64,000 bases of DNA, from assembly GCA_016715945.1 (NCBI GenBank), contig JADJXJ010000001.1, forward strand, positions 744,001-808,000. The letters are read 5' to 3'. The position numbers and the translations under genes were made by a program. The notes under the pieces are model-generated. The model was not told the origin of the DNA, did no database searches, and was given only the letters and a program-made list of their open reading frames with translations. This document shows, piece by piece, positions 26,219-35,398 of the stretch (position 1 is its first letter; every line of letters begins with the position of its first letter). Source of the stretch: Bacteroidota bacterium (GTDB lineage Bacteria; Bacteroidota; Bacteroidia; Bacteroidales; F082).

Positions 26219-27312
26219 ACGTTGAAACGAATGTGAAGGATGTCACCATCCTCTACAATGTAATTTTTTCCTTCCACCCTGAACTTGCCGGCATCTTTTA
26301 CCCCTTGTTCTGATTTATAGGTAATGAAGTCTGCATATTTCATCACTTCGGCTCGGATGAAACCACGCTCGAGGTCAGAATGGATCACTCCGGCCGCTTG
26401 TGGAGCCGTCATTCCCTTGCGTATCGTCCATGCCCTGACCTCTTTCGGACCTGCCGTGAAAAACGATTGCAGGTTGAGCAGCTTATATGCAGCGCGAATC
26501 AACTTATTCACCCCCGGTTCCTGCAGACCCGCATCGGCCAGAAAGACAGCCCTGTCCGATTCGTCTTCGAGCTCGCTTATTTCGGCTTCGAGTTTGCCTG
26601 CAATCACCAGCACTTCGGTGTCCTGGCCTTTCAGTGCATTGGCCACAGCTTCGGAGTAGGCGTTGCCTGAAGTTGCCGATGCATCGTCCACATTGCAAAC
26701 ATATATTACCGGTTTGGCTGTAAGCAACTGCAATTCAGCAAAATACTTCCTGTCGTCTTCTTCGATGGGTGCGGTTCGGGCGTTGCCCATGTTTTCGAGG
26801 TGGTTTTTCAGCACCGTGAGCACGTCCAGCGCATGACGGGCGTCTTTGTCGCCTACCTTGACCAGTTTTTCCAGTCGTTGAATCTTCCGCATCACCAGGT
26901 CGAGGTCGCGCACCTGTAGCTCAAAGTCCACAATTTCCATATCTCTGACCGGATCCACCGAGCCTTCGATATGTGGCAGCGAAGGGTCGTCGAAACAGCG
27001 CAGCACATGAATCAGGGCATCCATCACCTGGATGTCGGCCAGAAACTTGTTGCCCACGCCTTCGCCCTGGCTGGCTCCTTTGGCCAGACCCGGCACATCG
27101 ACAATCTCAACCGTTGCCGGCACCACCCTGGCCGATTTAATGAGGGCATCAATGGCTGTCAGCCTTGGATCGGGTACTTCCACCGTACCGATGTTCGATT
27201 TGGTTGCGCTGAAAGCAAAGCTCGAAGCCTCTGCCTTGGTGTTCGACATGCAGTTGAAAATGGTGGTCTTGCCGGTGTTGGTCAAGCCAATAATGCCACA
27301 TTTGAGAGCCAT
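26215..27312 (-). CDS. ychF: Redox-regulated ATPase YchF (Obg-like)
   Basis: A 365-residue P-loop protein of the Obg family that prefers ATP and binds ribosomes. Walker A is at 9-17 and reads GLTNTGKTT instead of the common GLPNVGKST; the switch region has DVPGLAKGASQGEGVGNKFL and the specificity loop reads CNVDD, without the NKxD of GTPases. The C-terminal TGS domain (SFFTAGPKEVRAWTIRKGMTAPQAAGVIHSDLERGFIRAEV) is complete. The ATG at 27312 is chosen because the upstream frame contains the gene's own TACTTTTG promoter box. Confidence 0.94.
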   Translation of the reverse strand: MALKCGIIGLTNTGKTTIFNCMSNTKAEASSFAFSATKSNIGTVEVPDPRLTAIDALIKSARVVPATVEIVDVPGLAKGASQGEGVGNKFLADIQVMDALIHVLRCFDDPSLPHIEGSVDPVRDMEIVDFELQVRDLDLVMRKIQRLEKLVKVGDKDARHALDVLTVLKNHLENMGNARTAPIEEDDRKYFAELQLLTAKPVIYVCNVDDASATSGNAYSEAVANALKGQDTEVLVIAGKLEAEISELEDESDRAVFLADAGLQEPGVNKLIRAAYKLLNLQSFFTAGPKEVRAWTIRKGMTAPQAAGVIHSDLERGFIRAEVMKYADFITYKSEQGVKDAGKFRVEGKNYIVEDGDILHIRFNV

Positions 27313-27341
27313 AGGAAAGCGTGTGAATATAATTTGGGCTG

Positions 27342-27349
27342 CAAAAGTA
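27342..27349 (-). promoter_or_regulatory. ychF: -7 box of ychF
   Basis: Minus-strand TACTTTTG, 30 bases before the ychF ATG. It matches TAnnTTTG; the -33 element is poor. Confidence 0.45.
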
Positions 27350-27411
27350 CTCATTAATCGCAAGTTGGCATCAGGTCTCACGGCCATGCGTAAAAAACCG
27401 AAGGCTAGATG

Positions 27412-27442
27412 CTTGATTTTGTGGAATAAATTCGTACTTTTG
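27412..27442 (+). promoter_or_regulatory. rpsA: Promoter of rpsA
   Basis: CTTG (27412-27415), exactly 19 bases, then TACTTTTG (27435-27442). The predicted start is near 27449, just where the leader hairpin begins, leaving a leader of about 115 bases. Confidence 0.6.
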
Positions 27443-27450
27443 CACACTCA

Positions 27451-27498
27451 TTTCAGGACCCTTCCGGGTCGGCCTACAAAAAGGCTTGTCTCCTGAAA
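27451..27498 (+). ncRNA. Structured 5' leader of rpsA (candidate three-way junction)
   Basis: TTTCAGGA (27451-27458) is the exact reverse complement of TCCTGAAA (27491-27498). Inside this closing stem are two small hairpins: ACCC-TTCC-GGGT (27458-27469, sharing a base with the outer stem) and GCCT-ACAAAA-AGGC (27472-27485). There is no U tract, so it is not a terminator. Position at the very 5' end of an S1 mRNA suggests autoregulation or message stability; this is inference. Confidence 0.55.
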
Positions 27499-27564
27499 AT
27501 GTGTGTATTGTCGAACCTCCCTGTTCAATGGCCGGAAGATTGTGCAGGTACAAGTAAAAATTAA

Positions 27565-29499
27565 ATGACTGAAAACGAAAACATCATCAACGAAGGACAG
27601 CTTCAGGAAACTCCTCAGCCTGCAAACAATGTTGATGAGCAAAGCCCGGTGGCAGCCGAAGCTGTTGCCGAGGTAAAAAAAGAAGCCGCTAAACCGGCTA
27701 AAAAACAGCAGGTTCCCGGCGATTTCGACTGGGACGCTTTTGACAAGAAAAGCGAGAAGTACAATGTGGCCGACCGCGCAAAGCTCGAAAGCATGTACGA
27801 CCGCACCCTCAGCGCCATTAACGACCACGAAGTGATCGATGGTGTTGTGGTTGACAAAAACAACCGCGAAGTCATTGTAAACATTGGCTTCAAAAGCGAT
27901 GGTGTGATCCCGTTGTCGGAATTCCGCTACAATCCGAACCTCAAGGTGGGCGACAAAGTTGAGGTTTACGTTGAAAACCAGGAAGGTGCTGGTGGTCAGC
28001 TCCAGCTGTCGCACAAAAAAGCCCGCCTGTTGCGTGCCTGGGACCGCATCAACGAAGCCTACGAAAAAGAAGAAATCATCACCGGTTATGTGAAGAGCCG
28101 TACCAAAGGCGGACTCATCGTGGATGTGTTCGGCATCGAGGCCTTCCTCCCCGGTTCGCAAATCGATGTGAAACCTATCCGCGACTACGATATCTACGTT
28201 GATAAGACCATGGAATTCAAAGTGGTCAAAATCAACCAGGAATACAAGAACGTGGTGGTTTCGCACAAAGCGCTTATCGAAGACGAACTCGAACAGCAGA
28301 AAGACGAAATCATCAGCAAGCTCGAAAAAGGCCAGGTACTCGAAGGTACAGTCAAGAACATCACCTCCTATGGAGTGTTTGTTGACCTGGGCGGCGTGGA
28401 CGGTCTGGTTCACATCACCGACCTTTCGTGGGGCCGCATCAACCACCCGGAAGAAATCGTTCAGCTTGACGAGAAGATTAAGGTAGTTATCCTCGACTTC
28501 GACGAAAACAAGAAACGTATTGCGCTTGGTCTCAAGCAGCTTACACCTCACCCATGGGATGCACTCGACCCCAACCTCAAGGTGGGCGACAAGGTGAAAG
28601 GCAAAGTAGTGGTAATTGCCGACTACGGCGCTTTTGTCGAAATCATACCCGGTGTGGAAGGTCTCATCCACGTTTCGGAAATGTCGTGGTCGCAGCACCT
28701 GCGCACCGCACAGGATTTCCTGAAGGTGGGCGACGAGGTGGAAGCCGTTATCCTCACCCTCGACCGCGAAGAGCGCAAAATGTCGCTGGGTATGAAGCAA
28801 CTCATCCCCGACCCGTGGGCCAATATCCAGCAGCGTTACCCCGTCAACTCGCGTCACAAAGCAATCGTACGCAACTTCACCAACTTTGGCATCTTTGTCG
28901 AACTTGAAGAAGGCGTGGACGGCCTGATCCACATCAGCGACCTGCACTGGTCGAAAAAGATCAAGCATCCGGCCGAATTCACCAAGATCGGCGAAACCAT
29001 CGAGGTTGTCGTACTCTCGGTTGACGAAGAAAACCGCCGCCTGAGCCTCGGACATAAGCAGCTCGAGGAAAATCCCTGGGATGTATTCGAAAGCATCTTC
29101 ACTGTCGGCAGCATCCACAAAGGTACCATCATCGGCACCTCCGACAAAGGCATGGTGGTTTCGCTGCCCTACGGCGTGGAAGGCTTTGCTCCCAACCGTC
29201 ACCTGAAAAAAGAAGACGGCTCGCAGGCAAAGATGGACGAAACACTTGATTTCAAAGTGATTGAGTTCTCGAAAGAAAACAAAAAGATCATCCTTTCGCA
29301 CTCACGCATTCACGAAGACCAGGCATTGCTTGCCCGCCAGGCCGAAGCCGAAGGCAAAGCAGGCGAAGCCAAATCGACCAAGCGCGTGGTGAAGATCATC
29401 AACGAGAACCTCGAGCGTCCTACCCTCGGCGATCTTGACGTACTTGCTGACCTGAAAGAAAACCTCGAAAAAGAGGAAAAGGCCAACAAAAAGAAGTAA
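27565..29499 (+). CDS. rpsA: 30S ribosomal protein S1
   Basis: A 644-residue protein with six S1/OB-fold RNA-binding repeats, for example GTVKNITSYGVFVDLGGVDGLVHITDLSW, GKVVVIADYGAFVEIIPGVEGLIHVSEMSW and AIVRNFTNFGIFVELEEGVDGLIHISDLHW (each shown in part elsewhere as the same motif). The first about 45 residues are a low-complexity Glu/Pro/Ala tail and the end is a charged Lys/Glu helix, both typical of Bacteroidota S1. In this phylum, which mostly lacks Shine-Dalgarno initiation, S1 is expected to be important for mRNA recruitment. It is a single-gene unit with a strong promoter and terminator. Confidence 0.95.
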   Translation: MTENENIINEGQLQETPQPANNVDEQSPVAAEAVAEVKKEAAKPAKKQQVPGDFDWDAFDKKSEKYNVADRAKLESMYDRTLSAINDHEVIDGVVVDKNNREVIVNIGFKSDGVIPLSEFRYNPNLKVGDKVEVYVENQEGAGGQLQLSHKKARLLRAWDRINEAYEKEEIITGYVKSRTKGGLIVDVFGIEAFLPGSQIDVKPIRDYDIYVDKTMEFKVVKINQEYKNVVVSHKALIEDELEQQKDEIISKLEKGQVLEGTVKNITSYGVFVDLGGVDGLVHITDLSWGRINHPEEIVQLDEKIKVVILDFDENKKRIALGLKQLTPHPWDALDPNLKVGDKVKGKVVVIADYGAFVEIIPGVEGLIHVSEMSWSQHLRTAQDFLKVGDEVEAVILTLDREERKMSLGMKQLIPDPWANIQQRYPVNSRHKAIVRNFTNFGIFVELEEGVDGLIHISDLHWSKKIKHPAEFTKIGETIEVVVLSVDEENRRLSLGHKQLEENPWDVFESIFTVGSIHKGTIIGTSDKGMVVSLPYGVEGFAPNRHLKKEDGSQAKMDETLDFKVIEFSKENKKIILSHSRIHEDQALLARQAEAEGKAGEAKSTKRVVKIINENLERPTLGDLDVLADLKENLEKEEKANKKK

Positions 29500-29523
29500 T
29501 CAGGAACTTTAGCCATATGAAAG

Positions 29524-29553
29524 GCCATCCTGCCCTGCAGGGTGGCTTTTTTT
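29524..29553 (+). terminator. Terminator of rpsA
   Basis: GCCATCC (29524-29530) pairs with GGGTGGC (29540-29546, one G-U pair), then seven Ts. It begins 25 bases after the rpsA stop. Confidence 0.8.
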
Positions 29554-29584
29554 ATTCATGCCGGCTGCATTTGTTGGCTTATTG

Positions 29585-29592
29585 TAAATTTG
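29585..29592 (+). promoter_or_regulatory. rnz: -7 box of rnz
   Basis: TAAATTTG ends only 5 bases before the ATG at 29598, so transcription would begin at or next to the start codon. This suggests a leaderless mRNA. The -33 region is weak. Confidence 0.4.
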
Positions 29593-29597
29593 GTCCT

Positions 29598-30515
29598 ATG
29601 ATTCCCTTTCACATCACCATACTTGGTTCAGGTTCGGCCGTACCCAGCCTGCATCGGGCAGCCACCAGCCAGCTGCTCCGTTACGACAACACTACCATAC
29701 TGATCGACTGTGCGGAAGGTACACAACTTATCATGCAACGCATGCACATCAGCCCGGTCAGACTCCAGAAAATACTGATCAGCCACCTCCATGGCGACCA
29801 TTACTTCGGGCTGATTGGCCTGATCAATACCATGCATCTGATCGGTCGCACAGCCCCGCTTTTCATCTACGGCCCCGCTGAATTGTACAACATCATCAGC
29901 TTGCAGCTTGCCGCAGCCGACACCTCTTTAAGGTTTCCACTTCATTTTCATCCGTTTACCGCTCATGAAACTCAGCTTCTTTTTGCCGACGAACAGCTGA
30001 GTTGCAAGGCATTTCCGGTCAAACACCGCATACCCGCATGGGGCTTCCGCTTCGATGAGGTAAACTCACAACGCAATATCCGTCAGGAAGCCATTGAGGA
30101 ATTTAACCTGACTTTTGAACAGATCAGAGCGGTCAAAGAGGGTGCAGATCTTGTGCTTCCTGATGGCAGCATGCTGCCGGCAGAAACCTTGCTGGCTCCG
30201 CCCCGCAAACCAAGAAGCTATGCTTTCTGCACCGATACGGCCTATTTTCCTGAAATGGTACCAAACATCCAGGGTGTGGATGTGCTTTACCACGAAGCTA
30301 CTTTTTCGGAAAACATGCAGGCCGAAGCCAATGCCACCTGGCACAGTACCACCCACGACGCAGCCAGAATTGCAAAACTGGCTGAAGCTAAAAAACTGAT
30401 TATCGGTCACTTCTCATCCAGATACAAGGATGCTGATCAATTGGTGCACGAAACAGAAGAAATTTTTTCACCCGCAGTTGCAGCCATGGACGGTCTGACC
30501 ATAGCCATAGAATAA
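29598..30515 (+). CDS. rnz: Ribonuclease Z
   Basis: A 305-residue metallo-beta-lactamase-fold endonuclease that matures tRNA 3' ends. The zinc motif HLHGDH occupies residues 63-68, with GSGSAVPSLHRAATS near the N-terminus, FPVKHRIPAWGFR, the FCTDTAYFPE Asp ligand, LYHEATF and the final GHFSSRY. The ATG at 29598 gives the standard N-terminus; the upstream in-frame ATG lies inside the rpsA terminator. Relevant here because tRNA-Val in this window lacks an encoded CCA and would be a substrate. Confidence 0.95.
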   Translation: MIPFHITILGSGSAVPSLHRAATSQLLRYDNTTILIDCAEGTQLIMQRMHISPVRLQKILISHLHGDHYFGLIGLINTMHLIGRTAPLFIYGPAELYNIISLQLAAADTSLRFPLHFHPFTAHETQLLFADEQLSCKAFPVKHRIPAWGFRFDEVNSQRNIRQEAIEEFNLTFEQIRAVKEGADLVLPDGSMLPAETLLAPPRKPRSYAFCTDTAYFPEMVPNIQGVDVLYHEATFSENMQAEANATWHSTTHDAARIAKLAEAKKLIIGHFSSRYKDADQLVHETEEIFSPAVAAMDGLTIAIE

Positions 30516-30517
30516 AA

Positions 30518-30542
30518 AACAACCGCCAAATTGGCGGTTGTT
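30518..30542 (-). terminator. Terminator of the beta-helix protein gene
   Basis: Perfect stem AACAACCGCCA / TGGCGGTTGTT with a 3-base loop. On the minus strand it runs into TTTTTTATT, so it ends the gene at 30588. On the plus strand there is no T tract. Confidence 0.75.
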
Positions 30543-30587
30543 GCACAGGGTTGTATGAGAAAAGGGCTGTTGGTGGTTGTCAGTCTG

Positions 30588-32255
30588 TCAGAATACCTGG
30601 AATTTGTAAGTCTCTGGTTGCGAAAATTCACTTTCGAAAAGCCTGAGCATGTAGGTGCCGTTGCTGAGATTTGGCAGGTTGATGCCGTGAATCGGGAAGC
30701 TTGCCTTCACCAAAGAGCGCCCCATCATGTCGATAATTTCATAAGTCTGGTAATTGCGTTTCGATTGCACATAAAGCATATTGCTGGCAGGATTGGGATA
30801 TAAAACCGCAGCATCTGCCTTGAATGCCTGCAAACCAACCAAACTGGGATCATATTCGTAGGCGCCCAGGTCAGGATTATTGTCGCGCGGATTGCCATTA
30901 ATATCGTATGGTACAGGGAAGAAGACCTGAGGGAAATTTGGATTGACCAGCGGACTACCCGGGCCTACATCAAATGTGGTAGGGGGGTTGATAAACAAGG
31001 GGTCAGCCGTGATGATACCCGTTCCACCCCTTGGCCAGCCAAACTCGACAACACTGTAGCTGATTTCCAGAATCTGTCCTGGGTCTACATTGAAATTACC
31101 GTTTGTTGTGTTATTGGGTGTAGGCCCTGAATAAGAAGGGCCATTGCTGTAAAGGGTTGAATTGGCCACTTTTACTATTCCCGATCCTGGATTAGAGCCA
31201 GTGATATAAAACAACCTTCCCGGCGCCTGGCTGTAGTTGATTGTGTTGGTATTGTAGTCGAAGAATCCGTTGTTCCACCAGATCACATTTTGTGCAGTCA
31301 GTTGAGTGATGTGTGACCCGCTGACAAATAACCTGTTACCAATCGAAGCATGGTTGTGATAGAATACTGAGTTGAACATGTCCATTTTGGCTCCCTGAAA
31401 TAAACCGATAGCGCCACCGGCATCCCCACCGAAGTTATCGTGCGCAATGATGCCCTCCACGTTTATCAGGCTGTTGGCAGTAGCAGAGATTGCAGCTCCT
31501 GTCCCAACATTCAATGCAAAATAACAATCCTTGATTTTGGGAGAGCTTGCAAATAGGGTTATGGCGCCGCCAAAATAGAGGTTGTAGTTCTGGCGGAATA
31601 CACAGTTTTCAATTCTGGGGTTCGCAAAACTTTTTAAGCTGATGGCACCAGCGCGAACACCAGCAGGAGCATTCCAGCTATTTGCACCCTGAAAAAAGAA
31701 ACCATCGAGTACAGTAGCATCAGTAAGCATTCCCTGATTGATGAATATCGCGTACGCATTGTTGTTCAGTGGTGGCTGATGTACCTGGTAATTCGGATAA
31801 CCTGGCCATCCGGCGCCATCGTCACCACTTACGTCGCCAGTGAGAATAGTTTGAAGAACTTGTGGATTGCGAACACTGAAGTCGCCTTCCTGACCGGGTT
31901 GTCCTGGGAAACCACCATAAATCTTGACGCCTTCTTTAAGGACAAACACATTTAAGCGGGGATCCGGATTTCCATACTGTTGATTGGAATCCGTCTGTGA
32001 TTTGTACACCCCTGCCGCAACCCAGATCTGATCTCCAGGACTTGAGGCCATGATGGCTTCCTGCAGTCCTCTGTAAGATTGATTGTTTTGCCAGGAATGC
32101 GGTCCCTGATAATTGAATCCCATCAACCCTCCGGGTTTCACATAGCGTATCACCTGGGCCTGCATGCCTGTGAAACCAAAAAGAAGAAAGAACATCAGTA
32201 ACAGATACACTGTCTTTCTTGTGAGCGAGTAACGAAAATTGTAAATTACCTCCAT
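30588..32255 (-). CDS. Secreted right-handed beta-helix protein with T9SS sorting domain
   Basis: A 555-residue extracellular protein. Signal peptide about 1-34 (YLLLMFFLLFGFTGMQAQ), then YVKPGG and many short repeats typical of pectate-lyase-like parallel beta-helices (IENCVFRQNYNLYFGGAITLF, IKDCYFALNVGTGAAISA), a closing choice-of-anchor segment (NNPDLGAYEYD), and a T9SS type A domain from about 480 (VLYPNPASNMLYVQS to GTYMLRLFE). No catalytic site is recognisable, so it may be an adhesin or a polysaccharide-binding protein. It is a single gene in an AT-rich neighbourhood; 32256-32444 holds no other gene. Confidence 0.82.
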   Translation of the reverse strand: MEVIYNFRYSLTRKTVYLLLMFFLLFGFTGMQAQVIRYVKPGGLMGFNYQGPHSWQNNQSYRGLQEAIMASSPGDQIWVAAGVYKSQTDSNQQYGNPDPRLNVFVLKEGVKIYGGFPGQPGQEGDFSVRNPQVLQTILTGDVSGDDGAGWPGYPNYQVHQPPLNNNAYAIFINQGMLTDATVLDGFFFQGANSWNAPAGVRAGAISLKSFANPRIENCVFRQNYNLYFGGAITLFASSPKIKDCYFALNVGTGAAISATANSLINVEGIIAHDNFGGDAGGAIGLFQGAKMDMFNSVFYHNHASIGNRLFVSGSHITQLTAQNVIWWNNGFFDYNTNTINYSQAPGRLFYITGSNPGSGIVKVANSTLYSNGPSYSGPTPNNTTNGNFNVDPGQILEISYSVVEFGWPRGGTGIITADPLFINPPTTFDVGPGSPLVNPNFPQVFFPVPYDINGNPRDNNPDLGAYEYDPSLVGLQAFKADAAVLYPNPASNMLYVQSKRNYQTYEIIDMMGRSLVKASFPIHGINLPNLSNGTYMLRLFESEFSQPETYKFQVF

Positions 32256-32444
32256 AATGGTTGCATTTTTAAAATTAAAACTACAATTGGTTGAACTTCT
32301 GTAAAGTTAAACGCAATGATGCATGCAAACCATAATTTGGTTGTATGGAGGCAAATATTTAACAAAATATTAACTTACTTCAGATATATCCGGCTGATAT
32401 TACAAGTTTTGCAACTATTTTTAACAATATATTGCAAAATACTT

Positions 32445-35393
32445 TCAAATTGTAAGCATCTCAAAAAGCACTTCCACCGGATGTTTTGCAACATTGCCGG
32501 TGCCGTCGGCAATCTGGTGCCGGCATGATGTGCCAGAGGCGGTGAGCACGGCATCAGCCGGCATGGCACGAACTGTGGGGAAAAGGACGAGTTCGCCGAT
32601 CTTCATTGAAATATCGTAGTGCTCAGCCTCATAGCCAAACGATCCGGCCATGCCACAACAGCCTGAGGGTATTTCTTTAACCTTCCAGGTGGGATGTATG
32701 CTCAAAATTCTGCGTGCAGCCTGGGTGGAGGCAATGGCTTTCTGCTGGCAATGCCCGTGATAATAGATTGTCCGGGGTGCGGGATCGAATTGCTCCGGAT
32801 TAATGCGTCCTTCGTCAAGCATCCTGGCCAGGAATTCTTCAATGGTGAAGCTGTTGCCGGCCAGTTCTTCGGCCCTGGCTTTCAAATCAGCGCCAACAAG
32901 TTCCGGATATTCGTCCCTGAAACTCAGAATGGCTGATGGCTCGATGCCTACCAAAGGCGCATGATTAGTCACAATATCCCCCAGCAGCAATACGTTCCGT
33001 CGCGCAATCCGCCGTGCCTTACGCAGCAAGCCTTTGCTCAGATAGGTTCGTGCACTTTCGCTATGTTTCGGGATAATGACCTCAAAACCAAGCCTTTCGA
33101 GCAGAAGTATGGTCTTGATTCCGATGTGAGTGTCATTGTAATTCGTAAACTCATCATTGAACAGGTAAACACGTCCTTTGCCATTGTGCGTGGGGCGATG
33201 TCTGGTTTTCCATTGGCTGAGTGTCTGACTCTGAAGCAGAGGAATTGACCGGTCTTTCGCAAAACCGGTGATCTTTTTGAAAAGACCTGCCAGATGTTTT
33301 TGTTTGAAGAATGCGTTTGTTACACCCGGCATAAGTGCTCCGATCCTGTTGAGTGTCGCAAAGTGGGCTATCAGCCACGACCTGAAAGGCAATCCATGCG
33401 CATCGTAGTAATGTTGCAGAAACTCCGCTTTAAGTTTGGCCATATCCACACTGCTCGGACACTCCGATTTGCAGGCCTTGCACGAAAGGCAGAGGTCGAG
33501 GATGTCGTACATTTCTTTACTTGCAAAAGGATTTGCCTGTTTGGGATCGGATAGGATTTCGCGCAGCAGGTTGGCGCGTGCCCGGGTTGTGTCGCGCTCG
33601 TTGCGTGTGGCCATGTACGAAGGACACATGGTGCCACCGATGACTTCAGATTTTCGGCATTGGGCGGTGCCATTGCATTTCTCGGCAGCCCGCAACATGC
33701 CCTGGTCTTTGCTGAAATCGAATATGGTGTCGAACTGTCGGGTGGATTGTCCGGGTTCATAGCGGAGCGAGGTGTGCATGGGTGGCGTACGGACAATCTT
33801 GCCGGGATTGAAAATGTTATGGGGATCGAAGGTGGACTTAATTTCTTCGAGCAGGGCATAGTTGTGCTTACCCAGCATGAAAGGAATAAACTGTCCGCGC
33901 AGCCTGCCATCGCCGTGCTCACCACTCAATGAGCCTCTGTATTTTTTGACCAGCTTCGCAGTGTCTTCGGCTATTTTTTTGAACAACTCCACGTCGGCCG
34001 GGTCTTTCAGATTGAGCACGGGTCGCAGATGCAATTCGCCTGTGGCAATGTGGGCATAGTAAACACATGCTTTGCCGTAGCCTTTCAGCATTTTTTCGAT
34101 GTCGGCAATATAATCCGGCAAAAATTCGGGATGCACGGCGGCATCCTCTATCACAGCCACCGGCTTGGCATCGCCGGGCATGTTGTTTAGCACACCCAGG
34201 CCTGCCTTGCGAAGATCCCATACCTTTTTCATGTCCTGACCGGTAACCATCGGAAAATAGTAACCCAGACCTGCCTCCCGCATCTCCTGCTCCATGAGCC
34301 TTGCTTTGCGTTCTATTTCCGAAGGATCATGTTCGGCAAATTCCACAATCAGAATGGCGGCAGGATCGCCCTCGACGAAAAAACGGTTCTTACGTTGCTC
34401 AATGTTTTCTTTGGTCAGATCCATGACGGTCTTGTCCATGAGCTCAATAGCTACCGGACTGTACCTCAGTGCAATAAGGTTGGCTTGCAGGGAATCCTGC
34501 AGGGTTTGGCAATGCACACAGATCAGAGCTTTGTGTCGTGGTGGCAATTCCACCAGGTTGAGTTTGATCTCGGTGATAAAGGCCAGGGTGCCTTCGGAAC
34601 CTGCAATCAGTTTGCACAGGTTAAACTGCTCGCCTCCTTCGCTGAATGGAATTGTATCAGCCAGCAAATCAAGCGCATATCCTGTGTTGCGCCTTCGTAA
34701 TCTGGTGTCGGGGTATTGAGCTTTGATTTCGTTGCGGTTCGTTTCATCCCTCAGCATCTCGTCCAGCTTGCGGTAAATCTCTCCCTCAAGTGAGGGGAGC
34801 TTCAGCTTTTGTGCATACGACCCGGGGTCGAGCGCGTGAAAGTGCACCTGGCTGCTGTCGCTGAGCAAAGCCTTGATTTCGAGGGTATGATCGCGTGTTG
34901 AACCATACACCAGCGAGTGTGCGCCGCAGGCATTGTTGCCAACCATGCCGCCAATCATGCAGTAGTCGGCGGTGGAGGTTTCCGGACCAAAAAAAAGTCC
35001 GTGCGGCGCTAAAAATCTGTTGAGTTCGTTGAGCACAACCCCTGGCTGAACCCGCACCCATTTTTCGGCTACATTGAGCTCAAGAATGGCATTTATGTGC
35101 CGGCTGACATCTACCACAATGCCATTTCCAACAACCTGACCCGCCAGCGAGGTGCCCGCTGCACGTGGTATGAGCGAGGTCTTGTGAGTTCGGGCAAACG
35201 TAATCAGCCGCTCAATATCCTGTGCATGAAGCGGATAGGCTACGGCCAAAGGTTTTTCGCGATAAACCGAAGCATCTGTGGCATAGATCAGTCGAACGGC
35301 CTCATCATACAGGATCTCGCCATCAAACTGCCCCCTGAGCTCCGCAAGTGCCTGATAAGGCTTTGACTTACGTACCCCTGATTGTGCTGACAT
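32445..35393 (-). CDS. FAD-binding and 4Fe-4S oxidoreductase, probable D-2-hydroxyglutarate dehydrogenase (YdiJ-like)
   Basis: A 982-residue fusion. Residues about 45-260 are the FAD_binding_4 (VAO-type) domain with PRAAGTSLAGQVVGNGIVVD and GPETSTADYCMIGGMVGNNACG; about 260-540 the FAD-oxidase C-terminal domain ending SGEHGDGRLRG and FNPGKIV; about 590-700 an iron-sulfur region (CLSCKACKSECPSSVDM); and about 750-980 two CCG (GlpC/HdrB) domains with HGHCQQKA and SGCCGMAGSFG. E. coli YdiJ and Pseudomonas homologues of this layout oxidise D-2-hydroxyglutarate to 2-oxoglutarate. The adjoining DUF1338 gene, 5 bases upstream, encodes a family that makes D-2-hydroxyglutarate, which strongly favours this substrate over D-lactate. 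Confidence 0.82.
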   Translation of the reverse strand: MSAQSGVRKSKPYQALAELRGQFDGEILYDEAVRLIYATDASVYREKPLAVAYPLHAQDIERLITFARTHKTSLIPRAAGTSLAGQVVGNGIVVDVSRHINAILELNVAEKWVRVQPGVVLNELNRFLAPHGLFFGPETSTADYCMIGGMVGNNACGAHSLVYGSTRDHTLEIKALLSDSSQVHFHALDPGSYAQKLKLPSLEGEIYRKLDEMLRDETNRNEIKAQYPDTRLRRRNTGYALDLLADTIPFSEGGEQFNLCKLIAGSEGTLAFITEIKLNLVELPPRHKALICVHCQTLQDSLQANLIALRYSPVAIELMDKTVMDLTKENIEQRKNRFFVEGDPAAILIVEFAEHDPSEIERKARLMEQEMREAGLGYYFPMVTGQDMKKVWDLRKAGLGVLNNMPGDAKPVAVIEDAAVHPEFLPDYIADIEKMLKGYGKACVYYAHIATGELHLRPVLNLKDPADVELFKKIAEDTAKLVKKYRGSLSGEHGDGRLRGQFIPFMLGKHNYALLEEIKSTFDPHNIFNPGKIVRTPPMHTSLRYEPGQSTRQFDTIFDFSKDQGMLRAAEKCNGTAQCRKSEVIGGTMCPSYMATRNERDTTRARANLLREILSDPKQANPFASKEMYDILDLCLSCKACKSECPSSVDMAKLKAEFLQHYYDAHGLPFRSWLIAHFATLNRIGALMPGVTNAFFKQKHLAGLFKKITGFAKDRSIPLLQSQTLSQWKTRHRPTHNGKGRVYLFNDEFTNYNDTHIGIKTILLLERLGFEVIIPKHSESARTYLSKGLLRKARRIARRNVLLLGDIVTNHAPLVGIEPSAILSFRDEYPELVGADLKARAEELAGNSFTIEEFLARMLDEGRINPEQFDPAPRTIYYHGHCQQKAIASTQAARRILSIHPTWKVKEIPSGCCGMAGSFGYEAEHYDISMKIGELVLFPTVRAMPADAVLTASGTSCRHQIADGTGNVAKHPVEVLFEMLTI

Positions 35394-35398
35394 TGGTC

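Noticed and set aside
27448..29301. 617-residue open frame antisense to rpsA
   Set aside because: Composition is the mirror of the rpsA coding frame, no domain is recognisable, and S1 repeats on the plus strand are clear.
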